64,000 nt of DNA, taken from NCBI GenBank assembly GCA_020080175.1, contig JAGHQL010000036.1, positions 1 to 64,000 of the forward strand, given 5' to 3'. A program made the position numbers and the translations under genes. The stretch's first letter is position 1, and each line of letters opens with the position of its first letter. The notes beneath the pieces are model-generated. The model saw only the letters and a list, made by a program, of their open reading frames with translations. It searched no databases and was not told where the DNA came from. Below, piece by piece: positions 1-10,963 of this stretch. The stretch comes from Glutinoglossum americanum. Taxonomy: Eukaryota > Ascomycota > Geoglossomycetes > Geoglossales > Geoglossaceae.

Positions 1-135
1 TATCACATAGCATATAAGGACTCTGCGAGTCCGCAAGATTATATAGCAATCAATTTAATTCTATTAAGCTATTCGAGACCCTATATACATTGTGACCGCT
101 ACTATTCCGTATCTATGAGTATAACCAACAACAGA

Positions 136-1133
136 GACCCCGGAGGACTGGCAGCTATTCAACGAAATCGTAGGGACTTACCTCGGCGATAGGAGCAAAA
201 AAGACTTGCATATAAACTGGATTATCACTTATCAGCTCAAAGCAGCATCTACGGAACCAGAAAAGGAGGCTATAGAGTCATATGAAGATGACGATGACGC
301 TGAAGCCAAAGATGATGAAAACAATACCGGCCCCCCCACGAAGGTTAGTCCCTTTTGCATGTCCGAGTAGTATAATAACTGATTATCAATAGAAAACAGC
401 TATGGATCAATGACTTGCTGAGGCTAGAGAAGCTCCTCATACCATAATAGCGAATGAGCTCTTGTAGATTTACAAGTGCTAAGCTCCTGGCTGCCGCAAT
501 TCGTCCGCCTACTGCTACCCAGTTGGAGGAGCTAACGATAAGCATTATGTACTATCCGCTACCTCAATTTGCCAATGGGTGTTAGCAGTTGAAGATGGTA
601 CTACTACGGTTCACAGTCTTCTAGCCACGCTGGTGAACTCGATGTTAAATGTACAGAAAGCTCAGAAAGTACAGAGAACAGTAGCTCCTTCGCCGCCCGC
701 ACCTACACTGCCACCGCCCCCAGCATATGGTTTGCCTCCAGCGCCACCATACTACTCGCCGTATCCCCTACTGGCACCATACAGGCACCCTGAACTATAC
801 GGCTTGCTTCCTGAGGTCTCAAACCGAGCAAACGCCCCGAAATCTACAAAGCAAACTAACCGGCCATCATCATCTAACAGTATGCTAGGGTTACGGTCTT
901 CGTCAACAGACCCGCTCATTTTAACGAGACAATATATTACTTGGTATAGAGAAAAGTTTCCTGCACAAGGACATCTTCTAGATACTGCAGCAGAGCGGAT
1001 CAAGGATGCTGCGTATGATATACATGTTATTAAGAAGCTATGTACGCAGGATTGGTGCCGTATTGGGGTTCCAGAAGGCCTAGGCGATCTACTGTCTCGG
1101 AACATCACGAAGTTTACATGGCAAAGGGGCTAG
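136..1133 (+). pseudogene. Decayed uncharacterised gene (left edge of window)
   Basis: I do not recognise this family. An open stretch from about 136 to 342 encodes an acidic segment (EDDDDAEAKDDE) and ends at a plausible donor (GTTAGT, 343). A matching acceptor lies near 391, and coding-like sequence continues to 1133. The second part has a cysteine-bearing stretch (CRNSSAYCYPVGG) near 480, a proline-rich linker (about 680-800) and a C-terminal helical-looking segment (ITWYREKFPAQGHLLDTAAE). The coding-like frame between 390 and 580 is interrupted by about three stops, all explainable as C-to-T or G-to-A change, so I treat it as broken. The start is not visible and may lie left of the window. 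It sits beside a dead transposon, which suggests it is a repeated, silenced locus, but that is inference. Confidence 0.45.
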
Positions 1134-1339
1134 GACTAGTTTGTAACTACTTGAACAGAAGTTTATAGTCTATATAATCATTGATCTGCCTGTAGAAGCT
1201 AAAATTGCAGTGATATGTGGTGTAACATAAGGTGCATAGAGTGTATGAAATAATATAAAATGAGCTTATCAGACACGAACTAGAGCACCAATGCTCTATA
1301 GAAGGTTCCAATAAAATTGATGAAGCGACAAGTATATTT

Positions 1340-2509
1340 AAAGCAAGCAAAGAAAGGATCCGCGGTGTGTCATGAGGCTAGTTCTCATTCTCTTCTATAC
1401 GTATGTGGCAGCTCCGAAAGTGATCGAGCACTTTACCATCAAAGGCCTCTAGGGCAGACTGCAAAAATACCGAAAGGTCAGTATGCAGCATTGCCAATTC
1501 ACAGTGTCATCTCATCCACGCCTTTAGCGTCGAAAAGGCCTCTTCAACCAGCGAGAAGTCGGGTGAGTACGGAGGTAGGTATGCAAGTATAATGCCAGCC
1601 TCCTTACATATTGCCTGCAGTTCCTAGTAAAAAGTCAGTAAATGCTACTTACCAATAATGACAACATACTATTGTGCAATGGATTCGAGCATTGTCCATG
1701 CAGAGCACACTATTCGGACCCGGAAAGGGGTTACAGTGTGGTAGAACCTAATTCACAATAAATTCGTTATATGCAGCTGCCATGTAACTGCCATGTATTA
1801 TGTTATGGCAGATGAATTCACGGCTGCCATAACACAGCAGGAGACTCTAACGCTCAGACTGTTTAAATGGAAGCATTTGGTAAGGCGTGCTTCTACGAGG
1901 AACTCAGCCCTTTCGGCGCTCAAGCGTATGCTCATTGATTGCGGACTCATCAAGAAAGAGCATTTGGCTAGCTGTCCAGTTCGTAAGGTGGCCCATCTAA
2001 TAGTCTCGAAGCTCTTGGTTGTACTCAAGAGCTCGCTTTTGCAGCTGTGACGATGGTGAGCAGATTTCTATAGAATGCGGAGGCAGAAGAACGCGGAGGC
2101 AGATGACCTACAACTTTCTTAGAAAGTCCTTTAGCTTTCAGCAAACGGCTGACTGTAGAAGGATTAACATCTAGAGCATATTTTTCCTTGATATACAGTA
2201 CTATCTCGTCGAGGTATAGTATAGGATCGAGAGTCAATTGCATCATGATATCCTATTGTAACTATTAGCTTGCGGATCGCCCCGGTAGATAGACCTTACC
2301 TGTTCGATATCAGGTATAATTAGCTTCTTTGGACCAGTTGAAACTAGCGTTGGCGGCTTTGGTGTGCCCCATACTCGAAGATTCTTTCGAACCTCCATAA
2401 CCATTGCATATGAGCAAGGTGTCGACTCAGCAATGGTTTTAAATGGTACCCCAAGGCCTAATTGAGTTTTCATACTATCTAACTGCTTTGCAGAGAGTTT
2501 ATACGGCAT
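1340..2509 (-). mobile_element. Tc1/mariner-type DNA transposon fossil (DDE transposase)
   Basis: Reading right to left from an ATG at 2509, the first segment (MPYKLSAKQLDSMK) resembles the N-terminal helix-turn-helix of fungal Tc1-like transposases. A second DNA-binding-like segment follows at 2246-2025 (VNPSTVSRLLKAKGLSKK). The catalytic core is visible in pieces: first Asp in LFLDESAINEH (about 1970-1940), second Asp in VLCMDNARIH (about 1706-1680) and the final Glu in LPPYSPDFSLVEEAF (about 1580-1538). At least four in-frame stops and frame changes interrupt the core, for example a TGA after ERRKG where a Trp is expected, and stops before VLPHCNPFPG and after LKAWMR. Several are TGG-to-TGA/TAG style changes, as repeat-induced point mutation produces. 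A short GT-AG intron-like gap lies between the second Asp and the Glu. I could not find terminal inverted repeats, so the element edges are not fixed. Confidence 0.8.
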
Positions 2510-2691
2510 GGCGATAGCGGGGGCGGGCTACGGGTGAGACAGGGAGGTATGTGTAGAAATGCCTGTGTTGGGGTTAGCTGCAACACCACTACGGCCCGGG
2601 GCGGTCTATGGATTGACCAGAGAGGGCTCTACATATACGGAACGGCTATCCTACAATAAAACGAGCGAATCAATAGGTTTGTGGTTGGCAA

Positions 2692-3569
2692 TTGCTTCGA
2701 ATTGCTAATTATTGCTCATCGTCTCGGCGATGGTGGTTTCGAGCCGCAATGCCAAGAGCCATCATTTTGCCCTTGTTCCTCTACTTGGGGAAGAAGGTTA
2801 AACGCCGTCGTGCCGCCACCACCGCCGCCACTGCTGCCGCTACCACCGCCACCATCGCTGCCGCCACCGCCGCCGCCACCGCCCTCTCGACCGAAAACAC
2901 CCTTCCTCTTCCCGTCACCGCCCCCTCCTCTCCTCCAATCGCCACCCCCCGGTTCGCTCTCAGGGCGTTCTTCTTGCGGGCGGCAGCCACCTTCCTCGAG
3001 GAGGTGGCTGCCCGCCTCAGGGACAGGGCTACCGTTGGTAAGTCACCTTCCACTCTTTTAACCGTTGCTACAGCCCTAACGGTGCCCACTCCAAGCCCTC
3101 CGCCGACCCTCCAACTCCTCCACCACCCCCCCACTGACCCTCCGCCGACCCCTCCCCCCAAAATCCCAACAACGTAAGTGACCCTTCTACATTTTACCCA
3201 TTCTTACTAACACCGTCCTATAGACTCCCCCCCGCAGCTGCCTCCTACGACCCCTCCCGCGGCCACCCTCCCTGCAACCACTCCTCCTGCGGCTGCCCTC
3301 CCCGCGATCACCCCTCCCACGGCCGCCCCTCCCGTGGTTACCCCTCCCGTGGCCGCCCCTCCCACAACCCCTCCTGCGGCTACCACTTCCGCCGCCGCCC
3401 CTCCGGCAGCCGCCCCTCCTGCCACTACCCCTCCCACGGTCGCCCTTCCTGCGCCCATCAGGCGCTCGTCTCTCCCGGCCGCCCAGCAGGTAAATGGCCT
3501 CCGGAGGAGGGCTGTTGCTACAGATTAGTTTTTTTTTGGGGGGGGGCAAGGGGGGACCTGTATTATTAA
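2692..3569 (+). CDS. Low-complexity proline/alanine/threonine-rich candidate gene
   Basis: This is a tentative spliced gene. One exon, 2692-3173, carries Thr/Ala-rich repeats, then a helical patch (FFLRAAATFLEEVAARLR) and a Pro-rich end. A textbook intron follows at 3174-3223 (GTAAGT, TTACTAAC branch, TAG). Reading on in phase gives a His/Gly/Arg/Pro-rich exon to a stop at 3567-3569, total 276 codons. In another frame the second exon reads as near-perfect TPP/APP repeats (TTPPAAALPAITPPTAAPP), which looks more protein-like, so the true frame is unsettled. A further 36-base GTAAGT...CAG segment at 3038-3073 could be spliced or retained without changing frame. All of it may be a simple-sequence expansion instead of a gene. 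No family recognised. Confidence 0.3.
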
Positions 3570-4057
3570 TTTTAATACTTTAATTTTGCTTTTCTTCTTT
3601 CTTTTAGGGGGTTTTGTATTCTTTCCAATTAGATCCGCCTAGCAATCTTTTTTGCTTTAATACTACAATTTCGCCCGCCTATGCTAGTGACGGAGAGGAG
3701 TAGAGAGGAATGAGTGGTGTCTCGTCTTGTGGTACAAGGCCTAGAGGCGGAATATATTTCGCCTAGTCCTGGAAGGAGAGGGGTCTCGTGTGACTGTGAC
3801 GGTGATGGGTGGTAGAAGAAAGGTCTAGTGATACGCCCGAAAATAAATGAAATGTAATTAAGGAATTGAGAGTGTTTAAGTGGGGGTATTGCTCTAGATA
3901 CTAAAATAAGAGTGGAAAAATAAATTTCTAATACAGCAAGGTACGACAGAGAGGGGGAGTGGTAGCAGTAGTGGTAGATGGATACCCAGATCCGATAGAG
4001 CTCGACGCAAAACGAAAAGATCCCGTCCATCTAGCCCTTCTCTTAGCAGAACCACAG
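3570..4057. other. Intergenic, 3' side of the ABC transporter
   Basis: AT-richer spacer between the proline-rich locus and the ABC transporter stop. It opens with T-rich sequence (3580-3660) and has short T/A tracts that could serve polyadenylation. I see no gene. Confidence 0.5.
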
Positions 4058-7000
4058 CTAACGGTCCAAAGCCTGAGACTGACACTAGATAACCCACAAA
4101 CTCATCAGCCAAACACTGATCAACGATCTACTAGAGTAGATGGAGGTGGGAGGAAAATCGTACCATCTGGAAATAAATACCCCGTTTGGCCAAAAGGGAC
4201 TTGTGATTCCCTTTCTCCAGTATCCCTCCCTCGCCGAATACGAATATGACGTCTGCGTTCTGGATGGTAGCCAGGCGCTGGACAGAACCCCCACCGTCAG
4301 CCGAGCTTCCCCCTGCCAGGGGATGAAAAAAGCACAAGACTCACATGCGCAACCACAACGACCGTCCTCCCACCACCCCCTTCCTTCTTGGCAGCCCTCT
4401 CGAAAGCCCTCTGCACCAACCTCTCGCTCTCGGAATCGAGACTACTGGTAGCCTCATCTAGGAGGAGCACGCGGGGATCACGGATTAGTGCCCTGGCGAT
4501 GGCTATCCGCTGCTTTTGGCCACCGGAGAGAGATGTCCCGTGCTGACCGACGGGGGTGGCGTAGGCTTCCGGGAGAGAGGTGATGAAGTCATGGATTTCA
4601 GCGTCTTTGCAGGCTCGGTGGAGGGCATCGTCGTTATCGTCGGGGGCGGAGGCGGATGGGGGGATGGCGAGGAGGATGTTTTCTTTTATCGTGCCTTTAT
4701 AATTAAAACGGGAAATAAGTCACTTCCTCGGGAGAAATTTTAGGCACGTATCATATCTAAACTCACCTTGATATAGTGTTGGTTCCTGAGACACGAGCGA
4801 CATGGCATTGCGGTAATCCGCGATATCGAGATCAGTGATGTTTTTTCCGTCGAAGGTTATAGTGCCTTTGTCCGGGTCGTAGAACCTAAGGGAAATAGTG
4901 AATCTCAAAGGGGATCTCATAACATGGAGCAGAGGCTGGGGGGTACCTTTCGAGGAGACTGATGATGGTGGTTTTGCCGCAGCCTAAGGGAGAGATAAGA
5001 GGTGTTAGCGTGTGAAGTTTATGTGCGTCCCTCAGTGATAGTGGCATGTATATGCATACCTGACGGCCCTACCAAAGCCGCAAACTGGCCTTTCTCAATC
5101 TGTATATCACGTTAGTAAGTCCGCACTCTGACCTGGGGTATAGATCCAAACGAACCTTCATATCCAGACCCGAAAAAACGGTCACATCTCTTGTGGGGTA
5201 CTTAAAGTGTACGTTCTTGAATTCGATCTCCACACCACCTTCTCCCTTCCCGAGCTTCGCGCCAGACGGCCGCTCTACTTCTAGGCGGCCGGGGCGTAGG
5301 CTTAGGATCCTATTAGCGGAGGCTGACGCTTGTGCCATATCTAGAAAAAAAATTTTAGAAATTTTAGCAAGAGTATTTTCTCAAGTGAGCGATATCTAGA
5401 GGGCAAAATACTGACTTGGTGCGAAAGAGCACCACATCCCCGCGGCTTGGCCTCCCTATGGAACGACTGATTAGCTCGTTGCGAATTTACCCCGTTGAAA
5501 CGATGCACTTACATAGACCATTGCAATGAAGATCGTGAAGAATTGGACGATGTTGTATTCGTGGGTACTAAGTAGGCGTCCACCATACCAGTAGATTAAG
5601 GCCGTACAAAGAAGCTCAATACTGTCCGAAAGAGCAAAAATGAACGTCGCAAACTTCGCTGTATGGAGTGCCTTTTTCTGCTGGTCTGTGAGCAGTGCCG
5701 CATACCTGTCGCATATCACGTCTTCCAGGGTCAGACTCGTGACGGTCCGGAAGGCGCTGATGGCCTCGGTCGCAAACTGGGAGCTGTCCGCGTACACTTT
5801 CGCATTCAGCTTCTCAAATTGTATCTCGAATCTGATCCGCATGAAACCCGCTACGAATATCAGGGGGGTCGCGGCGAATAGCCCTACGAGGGTGAGCTTC
5901 CATCCGAATGCGAATGAGATGGCAACGCTGCCCATGACGTTGAACGCCGCAATGAAGGCCATGGCCATATTAATTCCCATTAATTCTTGCAGCTGGGTTG
6001 GGTCTGTGGAGAGTCGAGATACCAGTGTGCCAGATGAGTTCTCTTCGCCATCAAAGAACACGATACGTTTGCGAATGATGCCATCGAAATACTGTTTTCG
6101 GTAGGTGGAAGAAACCATCTACGTATCGAAATGAACTGGCAATTCATTTTCAAATGGGATCCTGGGGGGTGATACGTACCACAGAGGTGGAGTGTGATGA
6201 CCAGCCAAGAGCTATGTAGAAGATGCCAACACAAATGGCTTCGATAAAGAACATCAATGACCAGAAATTGCCGCCGTGAATGAGTTTTTTCCCCGTGTAT
6301 GTGAAAACCATGGTAATATTGGCAAATATGTAAGCTTGTAGCGAGTAAGCAGCTAATAGAGAGTTAGTAAAACGCATCCGATCTCTCTCAACGAACCCGC
6401 CGTATCTTCTTGGAATTTAGGGGGCACGAATTGCAAACCTTAGTGACCCAACATCCGAGACGCACGACGGGGTGAAACAGGTGAAACCGGATAGTACTAA
6501 CCTCCAGAGCCCATTGTGCCAATTAGAGTCAACAAGAAGAGTATCCAATACTTCCTCTGCTCGTACAAGATGAGTCCAAAGCTGCGGGCTATGCCCTTTT
6601 GCTTATATTCCGGGTCTCCAACCCCATCACCAGCGAGAGTTGAACCTCGCCTACTCCTTTCAGACTTATTGGTGTAGGTTGGGTGAATATCCGAAGACGT
6701 TGCGCTCCCCACATCTTCGCCACTCTTTGAATTCTCATCCTCCATGGAAAGGGCCTGAGCGTTTACCAATTTATAGTAAACACCGTCTACGTCTTCCAGA
6801 AGGCCTTCGTGGGTTCCCTCTTGAACAACTTTGCCTTTGCTTAGAACGACGATCTTATCGGCCTTTTTAATTGTCGACAGTCTTTGTAGGGGGTCAGTTG
6901 CCAGGTGCAAGGTAGAGAAGATCAGCACACGGCTTACCTATGCGCAATCACGATTGTGGTCCGATTTTTGGACACACGGTCAAGCGCCTCCTGGACGATG

Positions 7001-9247
7001 CGCTCACTGCGGACGTCAATGGAGCTGGTTGCCTCATCTAGAATGAGCAGGTCTGGTCGTTTGACGATGCTACGAGCTATAGCAATCCGCTGGCGCTGTC
7101 CGCCGCTTAGTTTTATTCCGCTTTCTCCTACTTTTGTATCATAACCCTACTAAAATTCAGTATCCGTCCGAAACCAGGGGTTGGGTTCCAAACGCACCTG
7201 CGGAAGTTTGTCGATAAATTCGTCGGCGAAGGCTTCGCTGCATGCTTCTTTAACCAGTGCTAATTTCGTCGGCTCATCCTCATTCTCCCACCGTGAGCCG
7301 ACCAGAGAATATGCCACATTCTGAAAAATGGTGTCGTTAAAGAGGAAGGGTTCTTGTTGGACCAAACCAATTTGAGATCTCCACCACTTTAGATCCAGGT
7401 CATATATCCCATGATTCCCAACCTTTATTGACCCCCTGCTGTGCTCGGTGTCCGATTCCTTGGTCTCCGAAAGCTCATTCGGCTCCTTGTTCAAAAACGA
7501 CTCTGGCCTGATATCATACCACCTTTCCAATAGTCCTACGATCGTACTCTTTCCAGAGCCCGAAGGGCCGACTATCGCTGTGATCTTGCCAGCCTCGAAA
7601 CTCAGATTCAGCTCTTCTAACACTTGTACGTCTGGTCTGCTAGGGTAAGCGAAGTTGACGCCCTTAAATGTGATGTCCTCGTGCGCAGAAGCATCCGGAT
7701 CTTTCAACCCCGTCGTGTTTGGCGCTGGGGCGTCGATAGTCGCAAATAGTTCGCTCGACGCAGAAGTAGCTTTCACCATTGCTGTGATAGGGGCTACCAC
7801 CATGCTCATTGTCATGACAGCCATCAAGACAGAGAAGAATACTCTGTTGGTATTGTGAGCTGCTAGGTATTTCTTCCAACAGGAGCGGGCGTACTTACGT
7901 GATGACAACCGATATACTCGGGATCTCTCCCGTTGAATACAACCTAACCCCATACCAGAACGACAGTCCGAAGTTGGCGTATACCCCGAAGAACAATGGA
8001 GAAAATTGTGCTCCTATTAGCGGGGCAACTTTCAGACCCCTTCGCCTTGCTTCTGTGACCCAACCATCATATTTGCTGCCGAGCCTTGATTCTCCCCCAA
8101 ATGCAACCACGGTCCTTATCGATCCAAATATTTCCCCAGCAAGAGAGGAGGCCTTTTCTTCTGCAAACTCGATACTCCTCGTGAACTTGACCTGGATAGG
8201 TATTGTTATAGAGTATACTATCGCGACAAATGGAAGGATGCTGCTGGCCACAAGGGTCATCTTCCAGCTGTAGATAAACGCTATAACATAGGCACCGAAG
8301 AAAAGCGCAATGCCCTGGATGAGTGCAACTAGTTTCTCGGAGATGCCGAGTTGAACCGTGTTAGCGGAATTGGTGATTCTACTGGTGACTGTTCCTGCAG
8401 GAAGTGTGTCCATATAACTAATCGACTGGCCAAACAGAGCCCGGAGATATGCCAGACGAATTGCAGCGGATATGCGTATGCCGGTAATACGGAAAGCAAA
8501 CTTTTCTCGTTAGCAACAGGTCGACGAAACTCCGGAATGTACTACGGACCATTGCTACATAGTCACACGCGAACCTGGCAATAAACAGGTAAACAATGAT
8601 GAGCCTGCCAGGTCGGTTAGCAAAAATGTGTTGTTCGGCGGACATAACTCAGCTGCCCTTGGAGGCATTTCAGCACAAGGGCCATTCCCCCGGAAAGTCC
8701 CGCGTGTACCTAACAGGTAGGGTGAAAAAAAAATATCCGAAAAATTGGTACCCTTACGTGTTTTTCTCCACTATTTTCATGAATTCCGCCCTCGTAACTG
8801 AAGAGTGAGGTACGAAATATGCAGTAAAATTGCCCACAAGCCTTCCTGAAAGGAGGCGGTTAACGATAATGAGCAGTAATCGGCCACAAAAACGTACCAA
8901 AGACGATATTCATCAGCGGAAGCGTGACACCCGCAGCTATGGAAGTCGCAACCCCCGCTCCCATCAGGGCATAATCAATACTCCCACCATATGAGAGTAT
9001 CCTCTACACCTCTGGATTAGCAAAAACACAGGCCCCCGCGCCAACAACGCTAGGGTTTCTCGAGACACACCAAGTAATTCTTCAATTCCGCCTTCTGAGT
9101 TGGCTGAGCATCGTACTCCCCCTCTTTCCCATCTTCGTTTTTCGCCTCCCCCGAGGACGAATTCACAACGGCTTCCTTGGTAGTATCTGGGATATCGGTC
9201 TGCGCGGCCTCATCATCCTTCTGGGCCCCTTGAGGTGGCACCCCCAT
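4058..9247 (-). CDS. Full-length ABCB (P-glycoprotein-type) multidrug transporter, 1317 aa
   Basis: ATP-driven export pump of the ABCB/MDR family (Ste6, leptomycin and azole efflux relatives), expected in plasma or internal membranes. Eighteen exons: complement(join(4058..4084,4164..4277,4345..4694,4767..4885,4947..4983,5060..5099,5156..5340,5416..5455,5513..6118,6180..6352,6502..6881,6938..7146,7198..7843,7899..8500,8550..8604,8758..8845,8898..9003,9071..9247)), 1318 codons including stop. The layout is TMD1-NBD1-TMD2-NBD2. NBD1 has Walker [10 protein letters not shown] (about 435-443), signature LSGGQ (about 571) and Walker B LLILDEA. NBD2 has GPSGCGKTT (about 1099-1107), LSGGQKQ and VLLLDEA. 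All catalytic motifs are intact in both halves, so it looks functional. The last exon is only 27 bases and gives the family-typical ending CQSQALDR. Without that splice the frame would end in a non-conserved tail at 4131. It is transcribed divergently from the CDF gene. Confidence 0.95.
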
Positions 9248-10963
9248 GGCTTCCTACGTTGTGGATGAAACTGGATAAATAAATCCCTTAATCATGCGGC
9301 CTTCATGGGGAGTTGAAGCTATTCTTCGTCGTAGCAGGTTGGTTGGTCGTCTTGGTACGGGTCTGAAGCCGGAGTATAGAAAACAAAGCACACAAACAAA
9401 GCCGCAAATATGTAGGAAAATCAGAACCAGTACTAAGCAGAAACACAGGCCTATTTAACCAACAGAATTCCAACACACGCAGAAGTAATAAAAAGCCAGT
9501 TGTCGTCAGAGATGCCGTGTCCAAGACCATGGATCGGGTAAAATTTCTTGGCTATCTCGTATTCGACACGAGTCCCTCTGCAGCAGCTAATGAGGAAAAA
9601 GGAAATATATTGTTCGTTTCTCTTTTTCTCAGCCCTAGCAGCTGCAACGGCTGAAAGCCTTGGCAAGATTTGCTTAAGGCAACAAGCTATTGGCACCGTT
9701 ACTACCATGCCTAATTCATGCCTATCTATCAGCCAAAATAGATACGGTGAATCCCATGCTGGCATAGCCATCGCCATAGCCATCGCCATAACCCTAAACC
9801 CCATTCACCGAAAGTTCCTCGAGGCGCCGAAAAAATTAATCTACATCCTTCTAGAAGATCCTCCCCCGGAAATCCCCTCACCGCTATGCACAGAATCAAA
9901 ATGTGGATGCACACATGTGCAGCTTCTCATTCCAGCAGTGAGTCAAACCAATTAATTAGTGGGCTTGAAAGTTTCACCGGAACCCAATACCACGATTCCG
10001 ATCCTACTTTTTTTTACCTTCAGGGCATAACCACTAAACTGCGTTTCCTTCCTCTTTCCTCTCCCCTACTTTTCATTTCTTGCCCATTATCAACTAGGGG
10101 CGTGCTATGATGTAACAACGGTGGTCCTTACCTATCTACTTATAGGCACCACTTATCTTGGCTCTACCTAGGGCTAAGACGAACTGTTACCATATTCCTG
10201 GGGTCTACGCGATGATGTGGAACGAACGAGCTTTGCTGATAAAACGAGTAATCCTGATAATTTTACCCCGCGCCAAGGTGCACAAGTATTGTAGTTGAGG
10301 TAACAAATGCATCAGAAGAGCCATACAACTGCCGCGGCATTTCAACTTACAAGACCACCTCTTTGAGTTCTCTGTGATTTTTGGCACCGCCCTGTATAGA
10401 TATGATGATAAGAGCTGCGAAGCCAGCGTGCTACGGCTTCCCGTTCGAGATCGTCGTCAGGGATTATATCCGCCGAGCCACAGTACAGTGCGCCGAGTAA
10501 ATTGTTACCCCGGATCATTCCGATATTCAAAAACGAGCTTAAAACATCGTGAGACCGGCTGATGGAGCCTTTAGCAAGTATCTTGGTGCTCGTTTCTGAC
10601 TCTAGTGGTTGGGAGAATACTGTAAACTTTCGAAAAGATTCATCCCAGGATGGAACAGTTCCTTAGTGAAGACGGGGAGGTGCCGCTAAGCCCTATTGGT
10701 GGACCCTGGACTTTACTTTTTAATCATCGTCAGCGCAGGTAAAGCCCCTCCTCCGTTGGAGAGTTTTTGAGACTCCATGAAAGTATCCGCCATCCGCTGT
10801 TGAGGTGCTGGTCGTTTTGGGCTTGAAGTAGGTCTTTGGGGATATCACGGCTGCTCGGTGAATCTTTGCTGACGGATAGTCGCATGCACGGAATAGGTTG
10901 CATATTAATAGGTTCCGTGCTCGACCGCATAACCACCAATATATACAGCAATTGGGGATTCAG
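9248..10963. promoter_or_regulatory. Divergent intergenic region between ABC transporter and CDF transporter
   Basis: A 1.7-kb spacer between two divergent transporter start codons, so it should hold both promoters. It contains a 12-base tandem repeat (unit CATAGCCATCGC, about 9763-9791) followed by CCCTAAACCCC, and T-rich/CT-rich patches near 10010-10080. Open frames on both strands here are short and unlike any family I know. No coding gene supported. Confidence 0.5.

Noticed and set aside
4131-4337. ABC transporter ending ...[11 protein letters not shown] at 4131
   Set aside because: Splicing at GTACGA/CTAG restores the family-conserved C-terminus, so the 4131 stop is intronic.
9788-9802. 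Telomere-like CCCTAAACCCC
   Set aside because: A single copy next to a microsatellite; no array, so not an interstitial telomere.
9451-9804. 117-codon minus-strand frame with MAMAMAMAM
   Set aside because: The Met/Ala run is the 12-base microsatellite translated; the rest has no protein-like pattern.
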